64,000 nt of DNA from Planctomycetota bacterium (GCA_003576905.1 QEVG01000014.1:1-64000), one strand, 5' to 3'; counted from the stretch's first letter, positions 35,983 to 45,433 are shown. Made by a program: numbers and translations. The notes: a model not told the origin generated them from the letters alone.

Positions 35983-36621
35983 CTCTGCGCCCGCGGCGAG
36001 CCGTTCGAAGTATTCCCGCCAGCTTATCGAAAGCTCCGGCAGCCGGGCCAGCCTCCCCGCAGACGGCACCGCGGCGTTTCGATCATTTCGGAGCGACAGC
36101 AGGAGGTGAACAGTCAGGTCGGGATGCGGATGGGCGATACGCTCAATGGGGTCGGCTCCCTTCACAGCGCCGGTTGTCAGCACGCGGAGATAGAACCCGC
36201 TGAACCCGTTTTCGTGGATTCGCACGATGGCCCTCGGGTCGGCGAGGTTGTTCGCCAGCTTAAAGCAGGGCATGCGCGGCTGCGTAACCTGCACTTCGGC
36301 GGTCCCGATGCGGAAAACGTCGCCGATGCAGACCTGCGTTTCGAGCATGTCGACGGTCGTGAGGTTCTCGCCGAACGACGGCACGGCCAATGTGCGGCCC
36401 AGCGTGTCCCGCCACCACGCGTAATGTTCGAAGGGGTAACAGCAGACCGCCTTGTCCGGCCCACCGTGAACGTTTTCGTCGGAAACGCGATCACCGGCGA
36501 AACCGAGCGGAGTCAATTCGGCGGCGCCCTCCACCGGACGACGGCGAATCGCCGAGCTATACTGCCGCCCGGCGACCAGGATGATCTGCGGACGGCCGAT
36601 GTTGACCAAGTGCACGTGCAT
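35980..36621 (-). CDS. MOSC-domain protein (YiiM-like)
   Basis: 213 aa. MOSC core with GDRVSDENVHGGPDKAVCCYP, SFGENLTTVDM and QVTQPRMPCFKLA, whose Cys is the expected sulfur/molybdenum ligand. YiiM-type proteins reduce N-hydroxylated compounds or handle sulfur on molybdopterin-type cofactors. The C-terminal helical extension (DPIERIAHPHPDL...) is as in YiiM. The gene overlaps the terminator of rplK by a few bases. Probably cotranscribed with the upstream peptidase, whose stop at 36630 is 8 nt away. Confidence 0.85.
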   Translation of the reverse strand: MHVHLVNIGRPQIILVAGRQYSSAIRRRPVEGAAELTPLGFAGDRVSDENVHGGPDKAVCCYPFEHYAWWRDTLGRTLAVPSFGENLTTVDMLETQVCIGDVFRIGTAEVQVTQPRMPCFKLANNLADPRAIVRIHENGFSGFYLRVLTTGAVKGADPIERIAHPHPDLTVHLLLSLRNDRNAAVPSAGRLARLPELSISWREYFERLAAGAE

Positions 36622-36629
36622 GAACAGGT

Positions 36630-38546
36630 TCAGCGAGCGGCCTTTGCGGACTGCTTCTGATAGAGCGTTTCAAACTCAGTGAGCAGATCGTCGAAAAGCG
36701 CCAGGGTGTCCTCGATGGGCTTCGGCGTGGTCATGTCGACGCCGGCCAGCTTGAGGATATCCAGAGGGTACTTGCTGCTGCCCGCCGAGAGAAACTTCAT
36801 CAGTCCTTCGACCGCGCCCGGTTCCCGGGCGATGATGCGCCGCCCGATGTTGGTCGCCGCGCAATGGCTCGTCGCATAGGTATAGACGTAGAAGTTGCGA
36901 TAGAAATGCGGGATGCGCAGGCCTTCGGCCGCGGCACACGGGTCGTTCACGCAATCCGGGCCGTAATACTTCGTGACGATATCGAGGTACCTGCCGGTCA
37001 GAACCTCGGGCGTCAGCGGCGTTCCGCCCTCGGCAAGCTCGTGAATGAGCTGTTCGTACTCGGCGAACATCGTCTGCCGGAAGACCGTCGTGCGTATGCC
37101 TTCGATCTGCTGCTGGAGGATCAGCAGACGCTGGGTGTCGTCCTTGGCTTCCTGGAGCAGATGGTGCGCCAGGAGGACCTCGTTGACCGTGCTGGCGACT
37201 TCGGCGCAGAAGGTGGCGTAGTCGCCGTAGATCATCGGCTGATTCTTGACCGTGTACCATGAGTGCATCGCATGGCCCATCTCATGGGCGACGGTCGAGC
37301 GGTCGTTCATCGTCCCTGTGTAGTTCAGCAGCAGGTAGGGGTGGGTCAGGTAGCTGCCCCAGCAGTACGCCCCGCTGCGCTTGTTGGGTGTTTCGTACAC
37401 GTCGATCCATCGCGACTCAAACGCCTTTTTAAGCGTGCCAGTGTAGTCCGGGCCGAGCGGGGTAAGGCCTTTCAGGATCGTCGCGACCGCGTCGTCGTAG
37501 GGGATCTGGTCCTCCTTGACCTCGATCATCGGGACGTACAGGTCGTACTGGCGGACGTCGTCAAGGCCCATCAGCTTCTTGCGAATCGCCACGTACCGAT
37601 GCAGCCTGGGCAGATGCTTGTTGACCGTGGCGACCAGGTTGTCGTACACGGCGACGGGAATATTCGGGCCGAACAGGGCCGCCTCGCGGCAGCTTTTGAA
37701 GCCGCGGGCTTTCGCGAAGAACATATGTTGCTTAACGTGCGCCGAGAGCAGCGCCGCAAGGGTATTGGCCTTCGCCGCATAGGTCTCGTGCAGTCCGATG
37801 AACGCCTCGCGCCGGACGCGCCGGTCCTTGGAATAGATGAAGTTGTAATACTTCGCCGAGCTGAGCTGAACCTCCTGCCCCTTTTCGTCCTTGATCTTCG
37901 GGAAGTCGAGGTTGGTGTTGGTCAGCAGGCCGTACACGTTCTCCGGCGCCGACGTGACGTCGCCCGCCATGGCCAGCAGCTCTTCCTCGCGGGGCGAAAG
38001 GAAGTGATCGCGCTGGCGGTGGATGTCGTCGATGAAGTGCCGATAGACCGCCAGTTTCTCGTTCTTCTCCATCCACGAATGGACGGTCTCCGGCGGGAGC
38101 GTCAGGATCTCGGGAACGAGCCAGCTCGCCGCCTCCGCGGCGCGGGTGCTGAGCGACTGAGCCCGATCCCAACGGCCCTGGGCCGCGGAAACGCTCATGT
38201 CCTCGTGATAGGAAAGGCCGGAATATACGACGACGCGGTCGAGTTCGGCGGCCATATCGTCGCGCAGTTTCAGTCCGGCCAGAAGCGCGTCGCCGGATTT
38301 TCCGAGTGTGCCCTTCAGGGCCTTGAATCGATTGATCAACTCCTCGGTGCGCTGGAAGGCCGTCTCATAGGCGGGATCGTTGACGAAAATCTCCGTGAGA
38401 TTCCATCGATACTTTTCGGGGATGTCGCTGCGCTGCTTGATAGCGGCGGGTGACGCTGCCTGTGCCACGGCCATGTGCGCTCCAGAATGATTACAGAAAA
38501 TGAAAGCCAGTCCGCATATCGCAATCGATCGACGCTTTGGGGTCAT
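36630..38546 (-). CDS. pepF: Exported oligoendopeptidase F (M3B peptidase)
   Basis: 638 aa. Matches PepF along its length: N-terminal RWNLTEIFVNDPAYETAFQ, zinc motif HEMGH at 421-425, downstream EVASTVNEVLL with the third ligand. Unlike typical cytoplasmic PepF it begins with a signal-like peptide (MTPKRRSIAICGLAFIF...AVAQAA). Start ATG 38546 chosen because GGAGG lies about 10 nt upstream; a longer frame from 38741 is Arg-rich and overlaps the sdhA end. Downstream of sdhCA with a 134-bp gap. Likely trims peptides in the periplasm. Confidence 0.88.
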   Translation of the reverse strand: MTPKRRSIAICGLAFIFCNHSGAHMAVAQAASPAAIKQRSDIPEKYRWNLTEIFVNDPAYETAFQRTEELINRFKALKGTLGKSGDALLAGLKLRDDMAAELDRVVVYSGLSYHEDMSVSAAQGRWDRAQSLSTRAAEAASWLVPEILTLPPETVHSWMEKNEKLAVYRHFIDDIHRQRDHFLSPREEELLAMAGDVTSAPENVYGLLTNTNLDFPKIKDEKGQEVQLSSAKYYNFIYSKDRRVRREAFIGLHETYAAKANTLAALLSAHVKQHMFFAKARGFKSCREAALFGPNIPVAVYDNLVATVNKHLPRLHRYVAIRKKLMGLDDVRQYDLYVPMIEVKEDQIPYDDAVATILKGLTPLGPDYTGTLKKAFESRWIDVYETPNKRSGAYCWGSYLTHPYLLLNYTGTMNDRSTVAHEMGHAMHSWYTVKNQPMIYGDYATFCAEVASTVNEVLLAHHLLQEAKDDTQRLLILQQQIEGIRTTVFRQTMFAEYEQLIHELAEGGTPLTPEVLTGRYLDIVTKYYGPDCVNDPCAAAEGLRIPHFYRNFYVYTYATSHCAATNIGRRIIAREPGAVEGLMKFLSAGSSKYPLDILKLAGVDMTTPKPIEDTLALFDDLLTEFETLYQKQSAKAAR

Positions 38547-38680
38547 GGATGGAGCCCTCCAGAAATTGTTCCTGCGCCTCGTCTCTGACGAAGCGCCTGC
38601 GAACCGACCGGCCACGCGGCTAATACGCATGTCGCTGCGATCGGGCGCCGTGGAAGGGGAGGGATACCAGGGGGATCTCG

Positions 38681-40654
38681 TCAGGCCGTCGCCGCGGCCA
38701 ACTCCCGGGCCTTCGTCCCACCCTGAAACTCGCCCTTCCAAACGCGTTCGATTTCCTCCGCCCCCTTGAGTCCGTAGGTGCGGGGGCGCGGCGGAATGGA
38801 TTCGACATCGACCGGCTCATACGACATCCGCGGTCCGCTGGGTGTGTGCTCAGCGATCGTGGTCTTAAGCCATTTTTCGTTTCGCGCCTTGAACTGCTCG
38901 CACCACTTTCGGGCCTGGGCGGTGATGTCGCCCGCATCGGGATTGAGGCCGGCAATTTCGAAGTCGGGCTTGTAGTGCGCGCCGCGGCATTCATCGCGTT
39001 GCAGCGCCCCCAGCGCGATCACTCTCGCCAGGATGAGCATGTCGCCCAGGGCCCTCGTGAAGGAGAGATTCTGATTGGTCCAGTGCCCGGTGTCGGCGAG
39101 AGGGGCTCGCTGATATCGCTCCGCGAGGTCGTCGATCTTCGCCAGCGTCTCCTTGATTCTATCGTTGTAGCGCACGACCGTGCAGTTCGCGGTCATGGTC
39201 TGGCCGAGTTCCTCGTGTATTCTGTAGGCGTTCTCATTTCCGGTCCGGGCCACGAGCCGCTCGTAGTTGTCCTTGTGCCGCCGGACCGCGGCATCGAAGA
39301 TCGAACCCGGCAAGTCGGCGGCGCTCGTCTTGAGCGCCTTCATGTAGTTCTGAATCGACGGCCCGACGATCAGGCCGGCGAAGATGCACGAAAGCAGCGA
39401 GTTCGCGCCAAGCCGGTTCGCTCCGTGGTACTGGTAATCGGCTTCGCCGATCGCGTAGATGCCGGGCACGTTCGTCTGCTGGTTGCGGGGGCTGCCGTCG
39501 ATCAGGCCGCCGGTCCGGGCGTCCTTCGCGTAATCGCACCACAGCCCGCCCATCGAATAATGCACGGCGGGGAAGATCTTCATCGGCGTAACGCGCGGGT
39601 CGAAGCCTTGGAACTTTTCGTAGATTTCCAGAATGCCTTCAAGCTTGTGGTGCGCCGACGGCGGCAGGTGCGTGAGATCGAGGTAGACGCAGAACTGCCC
39701 TTTTTCGACAGACAGCCCGCCGTTGGCGCAGACGTCGAAAATCTCCCGCGTGGCGATGTCGCGCGGCACGAGATTGCCATAGGTGGGGTAGCGCTCTTCG
39801 AGGAAGTAGTACCGCTCGGATTCCGGAATGTCGCGCGGGTCGCGCGGGTCCTGCGGCGTGCGCGGAACCCAGACGCGTCCGCCCTCGCCGCGGGCGCTTT
39901 CGCTCATGAGCCGGAGCTTGTCCTGGCCGGGTATTGCCGTCGGATGCACCTGGATGAACTCGCCGTTGGCGTACTTGACGCCTTCCTGGTACACGCGGCT
40001 GTTCGCACCCCCCGTGCAGATCATTGACATCGTGCTTCGGCCGAAGATGAGGCCGCAGCCGCCCGTCGCCATGACGACCGCGTCAGCGGGCAGGGCGCGT
40101 ATCTCCATCGAGAACATATCCTGAATGACGCAGCCGCGGCAGATGCCCTGGTCGTCGACGATGGCACCAAGAAACTCCCAGAATTCGTATTTGCGGATGA
40201 GACCCTCGGCCTCCCATCGCCGGGCCTGCTCGTCGAGGGCATACAGAAGCTGCTGGCCGGTGGTCGCGCCGGCGAAGGCCGTACGCTTGTAAAGCGTGCC
40301 GCCGAACCGGCGCCGATCCAGGTGTCCCTCCGGCGTCCGATTAAACGGGACGCCGAGCCGGTCGAGCAGGTCGATAATCTTCGGGCCCCAGTCGCACATC
40401 TCCTTGACCGGAGGCTGGTGCTGGAGGAAGTCGCCTCCGTACACGCTGTCGTCAAAGTGTTTCCATTCGTTGTCGCCTTGAGCGCGGGTGACTTCGTTCA
40501 CGCTGTTGATTCCGCCCTGGGCGCAGACGCTGTGCGAGCGCTTGACGGGGACCATGCTGATGAGGTCCACCTGGATGCCGAGTTCCGCGAGTTTCATCGC
40601 GCCGGCGAGCCCCGCGAGACCGCCGCCGATCATTGCGACACGTTGTTTTGCCAT
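38681..40654 (-). CDS. sdhA: Succinate dehydrogenase flavoprotein subunit
   Basis: 657-aa SdhA/FrdA. FAD-binding GGGLAGLAGAM at the N-terminus, HSVCAQGGIN with His41 the expected covalent FAD attachment site, catalytic-domain segments and LGANSLLSCIFAG. Length and pattern match the type B enzymes that pair with a single large cytochrome b subunit. Oxidises succinate to fumarate in the TCA cycle at the membrane. sdhC lies 49 bp upstream; the iron-sulfur gene sdhB, which usually follows, is missing here. Confidence 0.95.
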   Translation of the reverse strand: MAKQRVAMIGGGLAGLAGAMKLAELGIQVDLISMVPVKRSHSVCAQGGINSVNEVTRAQGDNEWKHFDDSVYGGDFLQHQPPVKEMCDWGPKIIDLLDRLGVPFNRTPEGHLDRRRFGGTLYKRTAFAGATTGQQLLYALDEQARRWEAEGLIRKYEFWEFLGAIVDDQGICRGCVIQDMFSMEIRALPADAVVMATGGCGLIFGRSTMSMICTGGANSRVYQEGVKYANGEFIQVHPTAIPGQDKLRLMSESARGEGGRVWVPRTPQDPRDPRDIPESERYYFLEERYPTYGNLVPRDIATREIFDVCANGGLSVEKGQFCVYLDLTHLPPSAHHKLEGILEIYEKFQGFDPRVTPMKIFPAVHYSMGGLWCDYAKDARTGGLIDGSPRNQQTNVPGIYAIGEADYQYHGANRLGANSLLSCIFAGLIVGPSIQNYMKALKTSAADLPGSIFDAAVRRHKDNYERLVARTGNENAYRIHEELGQTMTANCTVVRYNDRIKETLAKIDDLAERYQRAPLADTGHWTNQNLSFTRALGDMLILARVIALGALQRDECRGAHYKPDFEIAGLNPDAGDITAQARKWCEQFKARNEKWLKTTIAEHTPSGPRMSYEPVDVESIPPRPRTYGLKGAEEIERVWKGEFQGGTKARELAAATA

Positions 40655-40703
40655 GATTCCGAAAAACCTTGTTGTCTGTAGTCCATGCCCCTGAAGGCTC
40701 CCC

Positions 40704-41501
40704 TCAGGGGACTGCGATCGGTTCCGCGTTGACGGCCGCCGCCTTTTGCTCGTGGGCGTGCTCGGCGGCCGCGGCGGACGGCTTCGCCGTGCCGAACGCG
40801 TACAGGCTTCCGCAGCCCCAGATGAATAGAACAGCGGCCACGCCGAGACCGGCCATGCGCACCCGATCCTGGGCTTTCTGCCCGATCGTGATTCCCCAGC
40901 TGATGCAGAAGCTCCAGATGCCGTTTCCGAAGTGGAAGCAGGCGGCGGCGAGTCCGATGACGTACCCGGTCATCGTCATCCAGGCGGGTACCGTGAACCC
41001 CCAGGGCGACCAGGCCGTCAATCCGACGCGGGTGACTTCAAAGGGGTCGGCGTGGCCGATGAACTCGGGGCCCCAACCGACGAGATGCGCGAATCGGAAT
41101 TTGAGCAGATGTACGATCAAAAAAAGGACGGCGATGTAGCCCGTGATCCTCTGCAGGGCGAAGCGGCGGTTGTCCATGTAGGGATACAGTCGCGTGTTGT
41201 TATGAGCGCTCATCGCGATCTTGATGCCGTAGAGGGCATGAAAGGCGAGCGGCAGGAAGATGAAGAAGATCTCCAGCAGCAACAGGAAGGGCAGGTTATG
41301 AATCCAGTGCACCTTCTCGTTGAAGACGTCGCGGCCGCCCTTGAACAGGCCGAACCAGTCGAACGCCGCGGAGTTCGTCAGCAGATGCTCAACAAGGAAA
41401 GCCCCGATCGGGATGATGCCGGTAAGGGAATGCAGTTTTCGGAGCAGAAAATGGTGTTTTTCTTCGAAGGTCAGGGTCGTCTGGGTCGTCGGTGTGGCCA
41501 A
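40704..41501 (-). CDS. sdhC: Succinate dehydrogenase cytochrome b subunit
   Basis: 265 aa with five membrane spans, the length of the fused type B cytochrome b that carries two haems. Candidate haem histidines lie in LHSLTGIIPIGAFLVEHLL, PLAFHALYGIK, LLIVHLLKFRFAH and FHFGNGIWSF. It anchors SdhAB and passes electrons to the quinone pool. The C-terminus is Ala-rich. First gene of the leftward sdhCA cluster. Confidence 0.92.
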   Translation of the reverse strand: MATPTTQTTLTFEEKHHFLLRKLHSLTGIIPIGAFLVEHLLTNSAAFDWFGLFKGGRDVFNEKVHWIHNLPFLLLLEIFFIFLPLAFHALYGIKIAMSAHNNTRLYPYMDNRRFALQRITGYIAVLFLIVHLLKFRFAHLVGWGPEFIGHADPFEVTRVGLTAWSPWGFTVPAWMTMTGYVIGLAAACFHFGNGIWSFCISWGITIGQKAQDRVRMAGLGVAAVLFIWGCGSLYAFGTAKPSAAAAEHAHEQKAAAVNAEPIAVP

Positions 41502-41639
41502 GGCAGGATGTCCTCAGAGAACCAAGTGTATCGCTGTTTTCGGCACGTTTCGGCAGCGTAAGACCGGTCCGACAGGGCGTCAACCCCGGGCGGTTTTGCG
41601 CCTGACGCGCGGCGCGGTATCATAGGGGTTCCGACCGCG

Positions 41640-43991
41640 ATGAGCCGACCTGTTATAGGGGTGGAGAAGCCAGTGCAGATCATCCGATTCCCTGTCGCGA
41701 TTTTCTCATGTTTCATCCTATTCGCGCAGCTCGCCCGTGCGGCGGACTTGTCCATCAAGCCGGGCGATCGGGTAGTTCGCGTCCAGGTGACATCCGAGCT
41801 TCAGCTCAAGCAGCTGGAGGGGCTCGATCTCGACGTGTGGTCGCACGACCTCCATGTCGGGCCGATCGACGTGCACGTTTCCGAATCGGAACTGGCCGAG
41901 GTAACGCGCCTCGGCATGCCGTTTGAGGTGCTCATTCCGGATCTGAAGGCGCTCTATGATGCCGAACGACAACGGCGGCTTCTTCGGGGCGCCGGTCCGT
42001 TCGACGATTACCTGCCCCTGGCCGACATGGTCTCCTTCATCAACGGCCTCGCGGCCGCGCGCCCCGACCTGTGCGAAGTGATCGACATTGGAAACTCGGT
42101 GCAGGGGCGCGATATCTGGGTCCTGCACATCACGGGCCCCAATGGGCCCGGCGTTCCGCCGTCAGGCGAGCGTGCCGGCGTCTTCTACCACGGGCTCCAG
42201 CACTGTCGCGAGTGGATCACCGGTCCGGTCGTTCTGTACCTGGCCAATTACCTCGTCAATAACTACGACAGCGATCCCTGCGTGAAGGAACTGGTGGACC
42301 GCACAGACTTCTACCTCGCGCCGTGCGTGAATCCGGACGGCTACGAATACACGTGGACGACCCAGCGGCTCTGGCGAAAGAACCGCCGGCTCAACGGAGA
42401 CGGCAGTTTCGGGGTCGACCTGAATCGCAACTGGGGCTACCAGTGGGGATTCGATAATTCGGGTTCAAGCCCGACGCCGAGTTCCGACCTGTATCGCGGT
42501 CCGTTTGCCTTCAGCGAGCCCGAGACGCAGGCGCTGCGCGATTTCGTCCTCGCGCATCCGAACATCCGCGCATACATGGACTATCACAGCTACTCGCAGC
42601 TGATCCTCTGGCCGTGGGGATACACATCCGCCGTGACGCCGCACCAGGCCGTGTTCGACAGCGTGGGTCAGCGTATGCGCGAGTTGATTCTCGCCGTTCA
42701 TGGCCAGAACTATGTCGCCGGCCCCATCAACACGACGATCTATCCCGCGAACGGCGGCTCGGCCGACTGGGTCTATGGGGGAAACGCAAATCTGATCCTT
42801 GCGTACTCAATCGAGCTGCGCGACACGGGCACCTACGGGTTTGTTCTGCCCGCGGAGCAGATCATCCCCACCTGCCAGGAAAACCTGCCCGCCATTCTGC
42901 ACCTGTCGCGCTGGGCGTCCGCGGGCCTGCTGCTCGAGCCGGATGGCGAAGTGCCGGGCTCCGTCCAGGCGGGGCAGCCCGTCGAATTGCTCGTCACGAT
43001 CTCCCCGCTTCAGGAGGCCTACGTGCCCGGTTCGGGACTGTGTTATTACAGGTTTGGTGCGTCGGGCGCCTTCGGCAGCATTCCTCTCGCGCCGGTGTCC
43101 GGCAATCTTTACTCAGCGACGCTCCCTGCGCCGCCCTGCGGCTCACCGGTTGAGTATTACTTTTCGGCGGCGGGCGACGGAGGGCACGTCGTTCAGAGCC
43201 CATGCGACGCCCCGGCTCATGTCTATGAAACGCTGGCGATTGAATCCAGCGTGGCCTATGAGACGACGTTTGAACCCTCCATCGGCTGGACGGTGGGAGA
43301 CGTCGGCGACAACGCCACCACCGGTATCTGGGGCGCAATGGATCCACAGGCCACGGCCGCACAGCCGGGCGACGATCACACGCCGGGTGGCGGACTGATC
43401 TGTTTCGTCACCGACGGCCGCGCGGGCAGCAGCGTCGGTACCTACGACGTTGACGGTGGAAAGACCACGCTGAAGAGCCCGCTCCTCGATTTGTCGGACA
43501 TGGACGATCCGGTCATCGGCTACTGGCGCTGGTACTCCAACAACCAGGGCGCCGCCCCCGGCGCGGACGTATTCGTCGTGGACATCAGTTCAAACGGCGG
43601 CGCGAACTGGGTGAACGCCGAAACCGTCGGCCCGTCGGGCACGGGCACGACCGGGGGCTGGCTCTACCACGAGTTCCGCGTGCTCGACTATGTTTCGCTG
43701 TCAAGCCAGGTGCAGGTGCGCTTCGTCGCTTCGGACCTGGGAGAAGGCTCCATCGTGGAAGCGGCACTCGACGATTTCTCTGTGCGCGACATGGGATGTA
43801 CCTGTCCGACCGTGCCGGGCGACCTGGACGGCGACGGGTTCGTCACCGGGCTGGACATCGGGGGATTCGTCTCGGTGCTAATGACTGCCCCGTACTACCA
43901 CCCGTGCGCGGACATCGTCGGCCCGCGCAATCTCCTGATCGTGGACCTGGACGACCTGGCCGCGCTGGTGGATGTGCTGCTCGCCGGGTGA
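41640..43991 (+). CDS. Secreted M14 zinc carboxypeptidase with dockerin-like tail
   Basis: 783 aa from ATG 41640. A signal peptide is followed by a propeptide-like segment (about 30-115) and an M14 catalytic domain: zinc ligands His188 and Glu191 in QHCREW, His316 in DYHSYSQ, the substrate-site NPDGYEYTWTTQRLWRKNRR and catalytic Glu392 in YSIELRDTG. A beta-sandwich domain follows (about 545-720), then a dockerin-like pair (GDLDGDGFVTGLDIGGF, second repeat degenerate). A GTG at 41673 has a better ribosome site (GGTGGAG, 8 nt) and leaves an intact signal peptide, so it may be the true start. Removes C-terminal residues from external peptides. Confidence 0.88.
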   Translation: MSRPVIGVEKPVQIIRFPVAIFSCFILFAQLARAADLSIKPGDRVVRVQVTSELQLKQLEGLDLDVWSHDLHVGPIDVHVSESELAEVTRLGMPFEVLIPDLKALYDAERQRRLLRGAGPFDDYLPLADMVSFINGLAAARPDLCEVIDIGNSVQGRDIWVLHITGPNGPGVPPSGERAGVFYHGLQHCREWITGPVVLYLANYLVNNYDSDPCVKELVDRTDFYLAPCVNPDGYEYTWTTQRLWRKNRRLNGDGSFGVDLNRNWGYQWGFDNSGSSPTPSSDLYRGPFAFSEPETQALRDFVLAHPNIRAYMDYHSYSQLILWPWGYTSAVTPHQAVFDSVGQRMRELILAVHGQNYVAGPINTTIYPANGGSADWVYGGNANLILAYSIELRDTGTYGFVLPAEQIIPTCQENLPAILHLSRWASAGLLLEPDGEVPGSVQAGQPVELLVTISPLQEAYVPGSGLCYYRFGASGAFGSIPLAPVSGNLYSATLPAPPCGSPVEYYFSAAGDGGHVVQSPCDAPAHVYETLAIESSVAYETTFEPSIGWTVGDVGDNATTGIWGAMDPQATAAQPGDDHTPGGGLICFVTDGRAGSSVGTYDVDGGKTTLKSPLLDLSDMDDPVIGYWRWYSNNQGAAPGADVFVVDISSNGGANWVNAETVGPSGTGTTGGWLYHEFRVLDYVSLSSQVQVRFVASDLGEGSIVEAALDDFSVRDMGCTCPTVPGDLDGDGFVTGLDIGGFVSVLMTAPYYHPCADIVGPRNLLIVDLDDLAALVDVLLAG

Positions 43992-44086
43992 CGTGTATGT
44001 GGCACTGGCGTAGCCGTTGGCGTCCCTCAAGCGCGCCGTGCCTCGGAAGGGCGTACGTGCACATCCAGCCGCGCCGGCGGGTTTGC

Positions 44087-45103
44087 TTACCATTTTCCGG
44101 AAACGAACATTGCGGTGACCACCGGCACCGTGTATGCCAGCAGCGAAGCCGCCAGAACCGTGAGCGCGCTGACTATCCAGGCGCGCGGCAGGTGCAGATA
44201 ATCGCGCAGGGCGATGGCCAGGCAGGCCGTCGCGATCGCCGGCAGCCCTCCGCAGGCCGCGACAAGAACGGCGTATTGCCAGGCCGAAAGCTGATTCCAA
44301 CCGAGAGCCTCCGGAAGCATCGGTTGCCAATCCACGTACAGTGAGCGGGGTACGGCGACCGCAATCGCCAGCAGGAGTACGATCATCGCGCCCAGCACGG
44401 GCGGCGCGCAATAAACCACCACTCGTAGAATGTGAAGCTTTCGAACCCGGCACCGCTCGAGCGTCTGGTGCAGCGTGAACAGCACGGCTGCGGCCCCCAT
44501 GAAACCCAGAAGGATCGTCGCGGGCAGACAGAGATAGCGCGGATCAAGCGACCTGGGCCACTCCGCGAGAAGCGACAGTTGTTCAAGGATCGGGTCGTGA
44601 GGATGCAGTCTTGTGAAGCGGGGGCTTCGCCAGGCCCTCGCTCCGAAAAAAGTGACCGCGATCCATACGATCAGCCAGGCCAGAAGGTGGAGGCCGGCGA
44701 GGGCAAGTGTTGTCGTAAGCGCAAGCTGGGTGAGGAGCGGACCGACGTGTATCGGATCGTACAGCGTCACACGCTTCCAGAACCGCCGGGGAAAGAGAGC
44801 GGCTGCCGTGGTTCGCATCCACGCGCGAAAAGGTCCGCGGCGCCACGCATGTTCGAAGAGAAAGTCCCCTCCCCGGATGCGTGATTCCAGCAGCCGCCGC
44901 CAGTCGACCGGCAGGCCGCACTCCGGGCAGCGGGCGATCGTCAACCCTCTCAGGTTGTAATCACACCGGGGGCAATAGACTTCAAAGGAAACTTCGGCCC
45001 ACCGAGGGGCCTCGTCGGAAAGCAGCGCCTCCGCGCGAACAGACGCGTCAGCCTCGGGCCGCGCAGCCACGGATGAGACGGAACGGCGTTCCTCAGTCGT
45101 CAC
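44087..45103 (-). CDS. Zinc-ribbon membrane protein, unknown function
   Basis: 338 aa from GTG 45103, chosen because GGGAG lies 7 nt upstream; a longer frame to 45235 has no ribosome site. A zinc ribbon near the N-terminus (VYCPRCDYNLRGL...RCPECG, two CxxC pairs) is followed by about five or six membrane spans. Similar ribbon-plus-membrane proteins are frequent in Phycisphaerae, from memory. Function unknown; possibly folding or assembly in the membrane. Confidence 0.7.
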   Translation of the reverse strand: MTTEERRSVSSVAARPEADASVRAEALLSDEAPRWAEVSFEVYCPRCDYNLRGLTIARCPECGLPVDWRRLLESRIRGGDFLFEHAWRRGPFRAWMRTTAAALFPRRFWKRVTLYDPIHVGPLLTQLALTTTLALAGLHLLAWLIVWIAVTFFGARAWRSPRFTRLHPHDPILEQLSLLAEWPRSLDPRYLCLPATILLGFMGAAAVLFTLHQTLERCRVRKLHILRVVVYCAPPVLGAMIVLLLAIAVAVPRSLYVDWQPMLPEALGWNQLSAWQYAVLVAACGGLPAIATACLAIALRDYLHLPRAWIVSALTVLAASLLAYTVPVVTAMFVSGKW

Positions 45104-45209
45104 GTCGCATCTCCCGTCTTCGCGCGGCGCCGGGCAGGCAGCGGTCGCCGGCGCAGCATCGCGCGGGCACAGCGACTGACTCGGGCCGACGCGCCGGCAC
45201 CCTCCAGCG

Positions 45210-45278
45210 CTATACGAAGAAGAAGATAAGGTCAATGATCGCGAAGATCAGGTTGATAATCACGGCGAAAAGGTCCAT
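45210..45278 (-). CDS. Predicted 22-aa hydrophobic peptide
   Basis: Encodes a 22-residue, almost wholly hydrophobic peptide starting MDLFAVIINLIF and ending LIFFFV. Its only polar residues are Asp2, Asn9 and Asp16, spaced by seven. It would form one membrane helix with a polar stripe. ATG 45278 has GGAGGA 5 nt upstream, and the leader contains a perfect 7-bp hairpin. Size and composition recall type I toxin peptides or small membrane modulators. It lies 106 bp upstream of the zinc-ribbon membrane protein on the same strand. Real expression is unproven. Confidence 0.5.
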   Translation of the reverse strand: MDLFAVIINLIFAIIDLIFFFV

Positions 45279-45302
45279 GGCAATCCTCCGATCGGCGAGG
45301 AA

Positions 45303-45322
45303 GGGGAGCAAGATCGCTCCCC
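45303..45322 (-). promoter_or_regulatory. Hairpin in the leader of the 22-aa peptide
   Basis: GGGGAGC (45303-45309) and GCTCCCC (45316-45322) form a perfect 7-bp stem with a 6-nt loop, 14 nt upstream of the ribosome site. A TAGAAT element about 5 nt further upstream could be a -10 box, placing the hairpin at the 5' end of the mRNA. Confidence 0.5.
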
Positions 45323-45433
45323 CCATATTCTATCCGACCAGACACCGCAGCGACCGGAAAGTTGGGACGGCGTCGGCGCCGTACCGTCCACGGGCGGTTA
45401 ACCGGGAGATTGCCTCGGCGCGGATTGGTCCGG

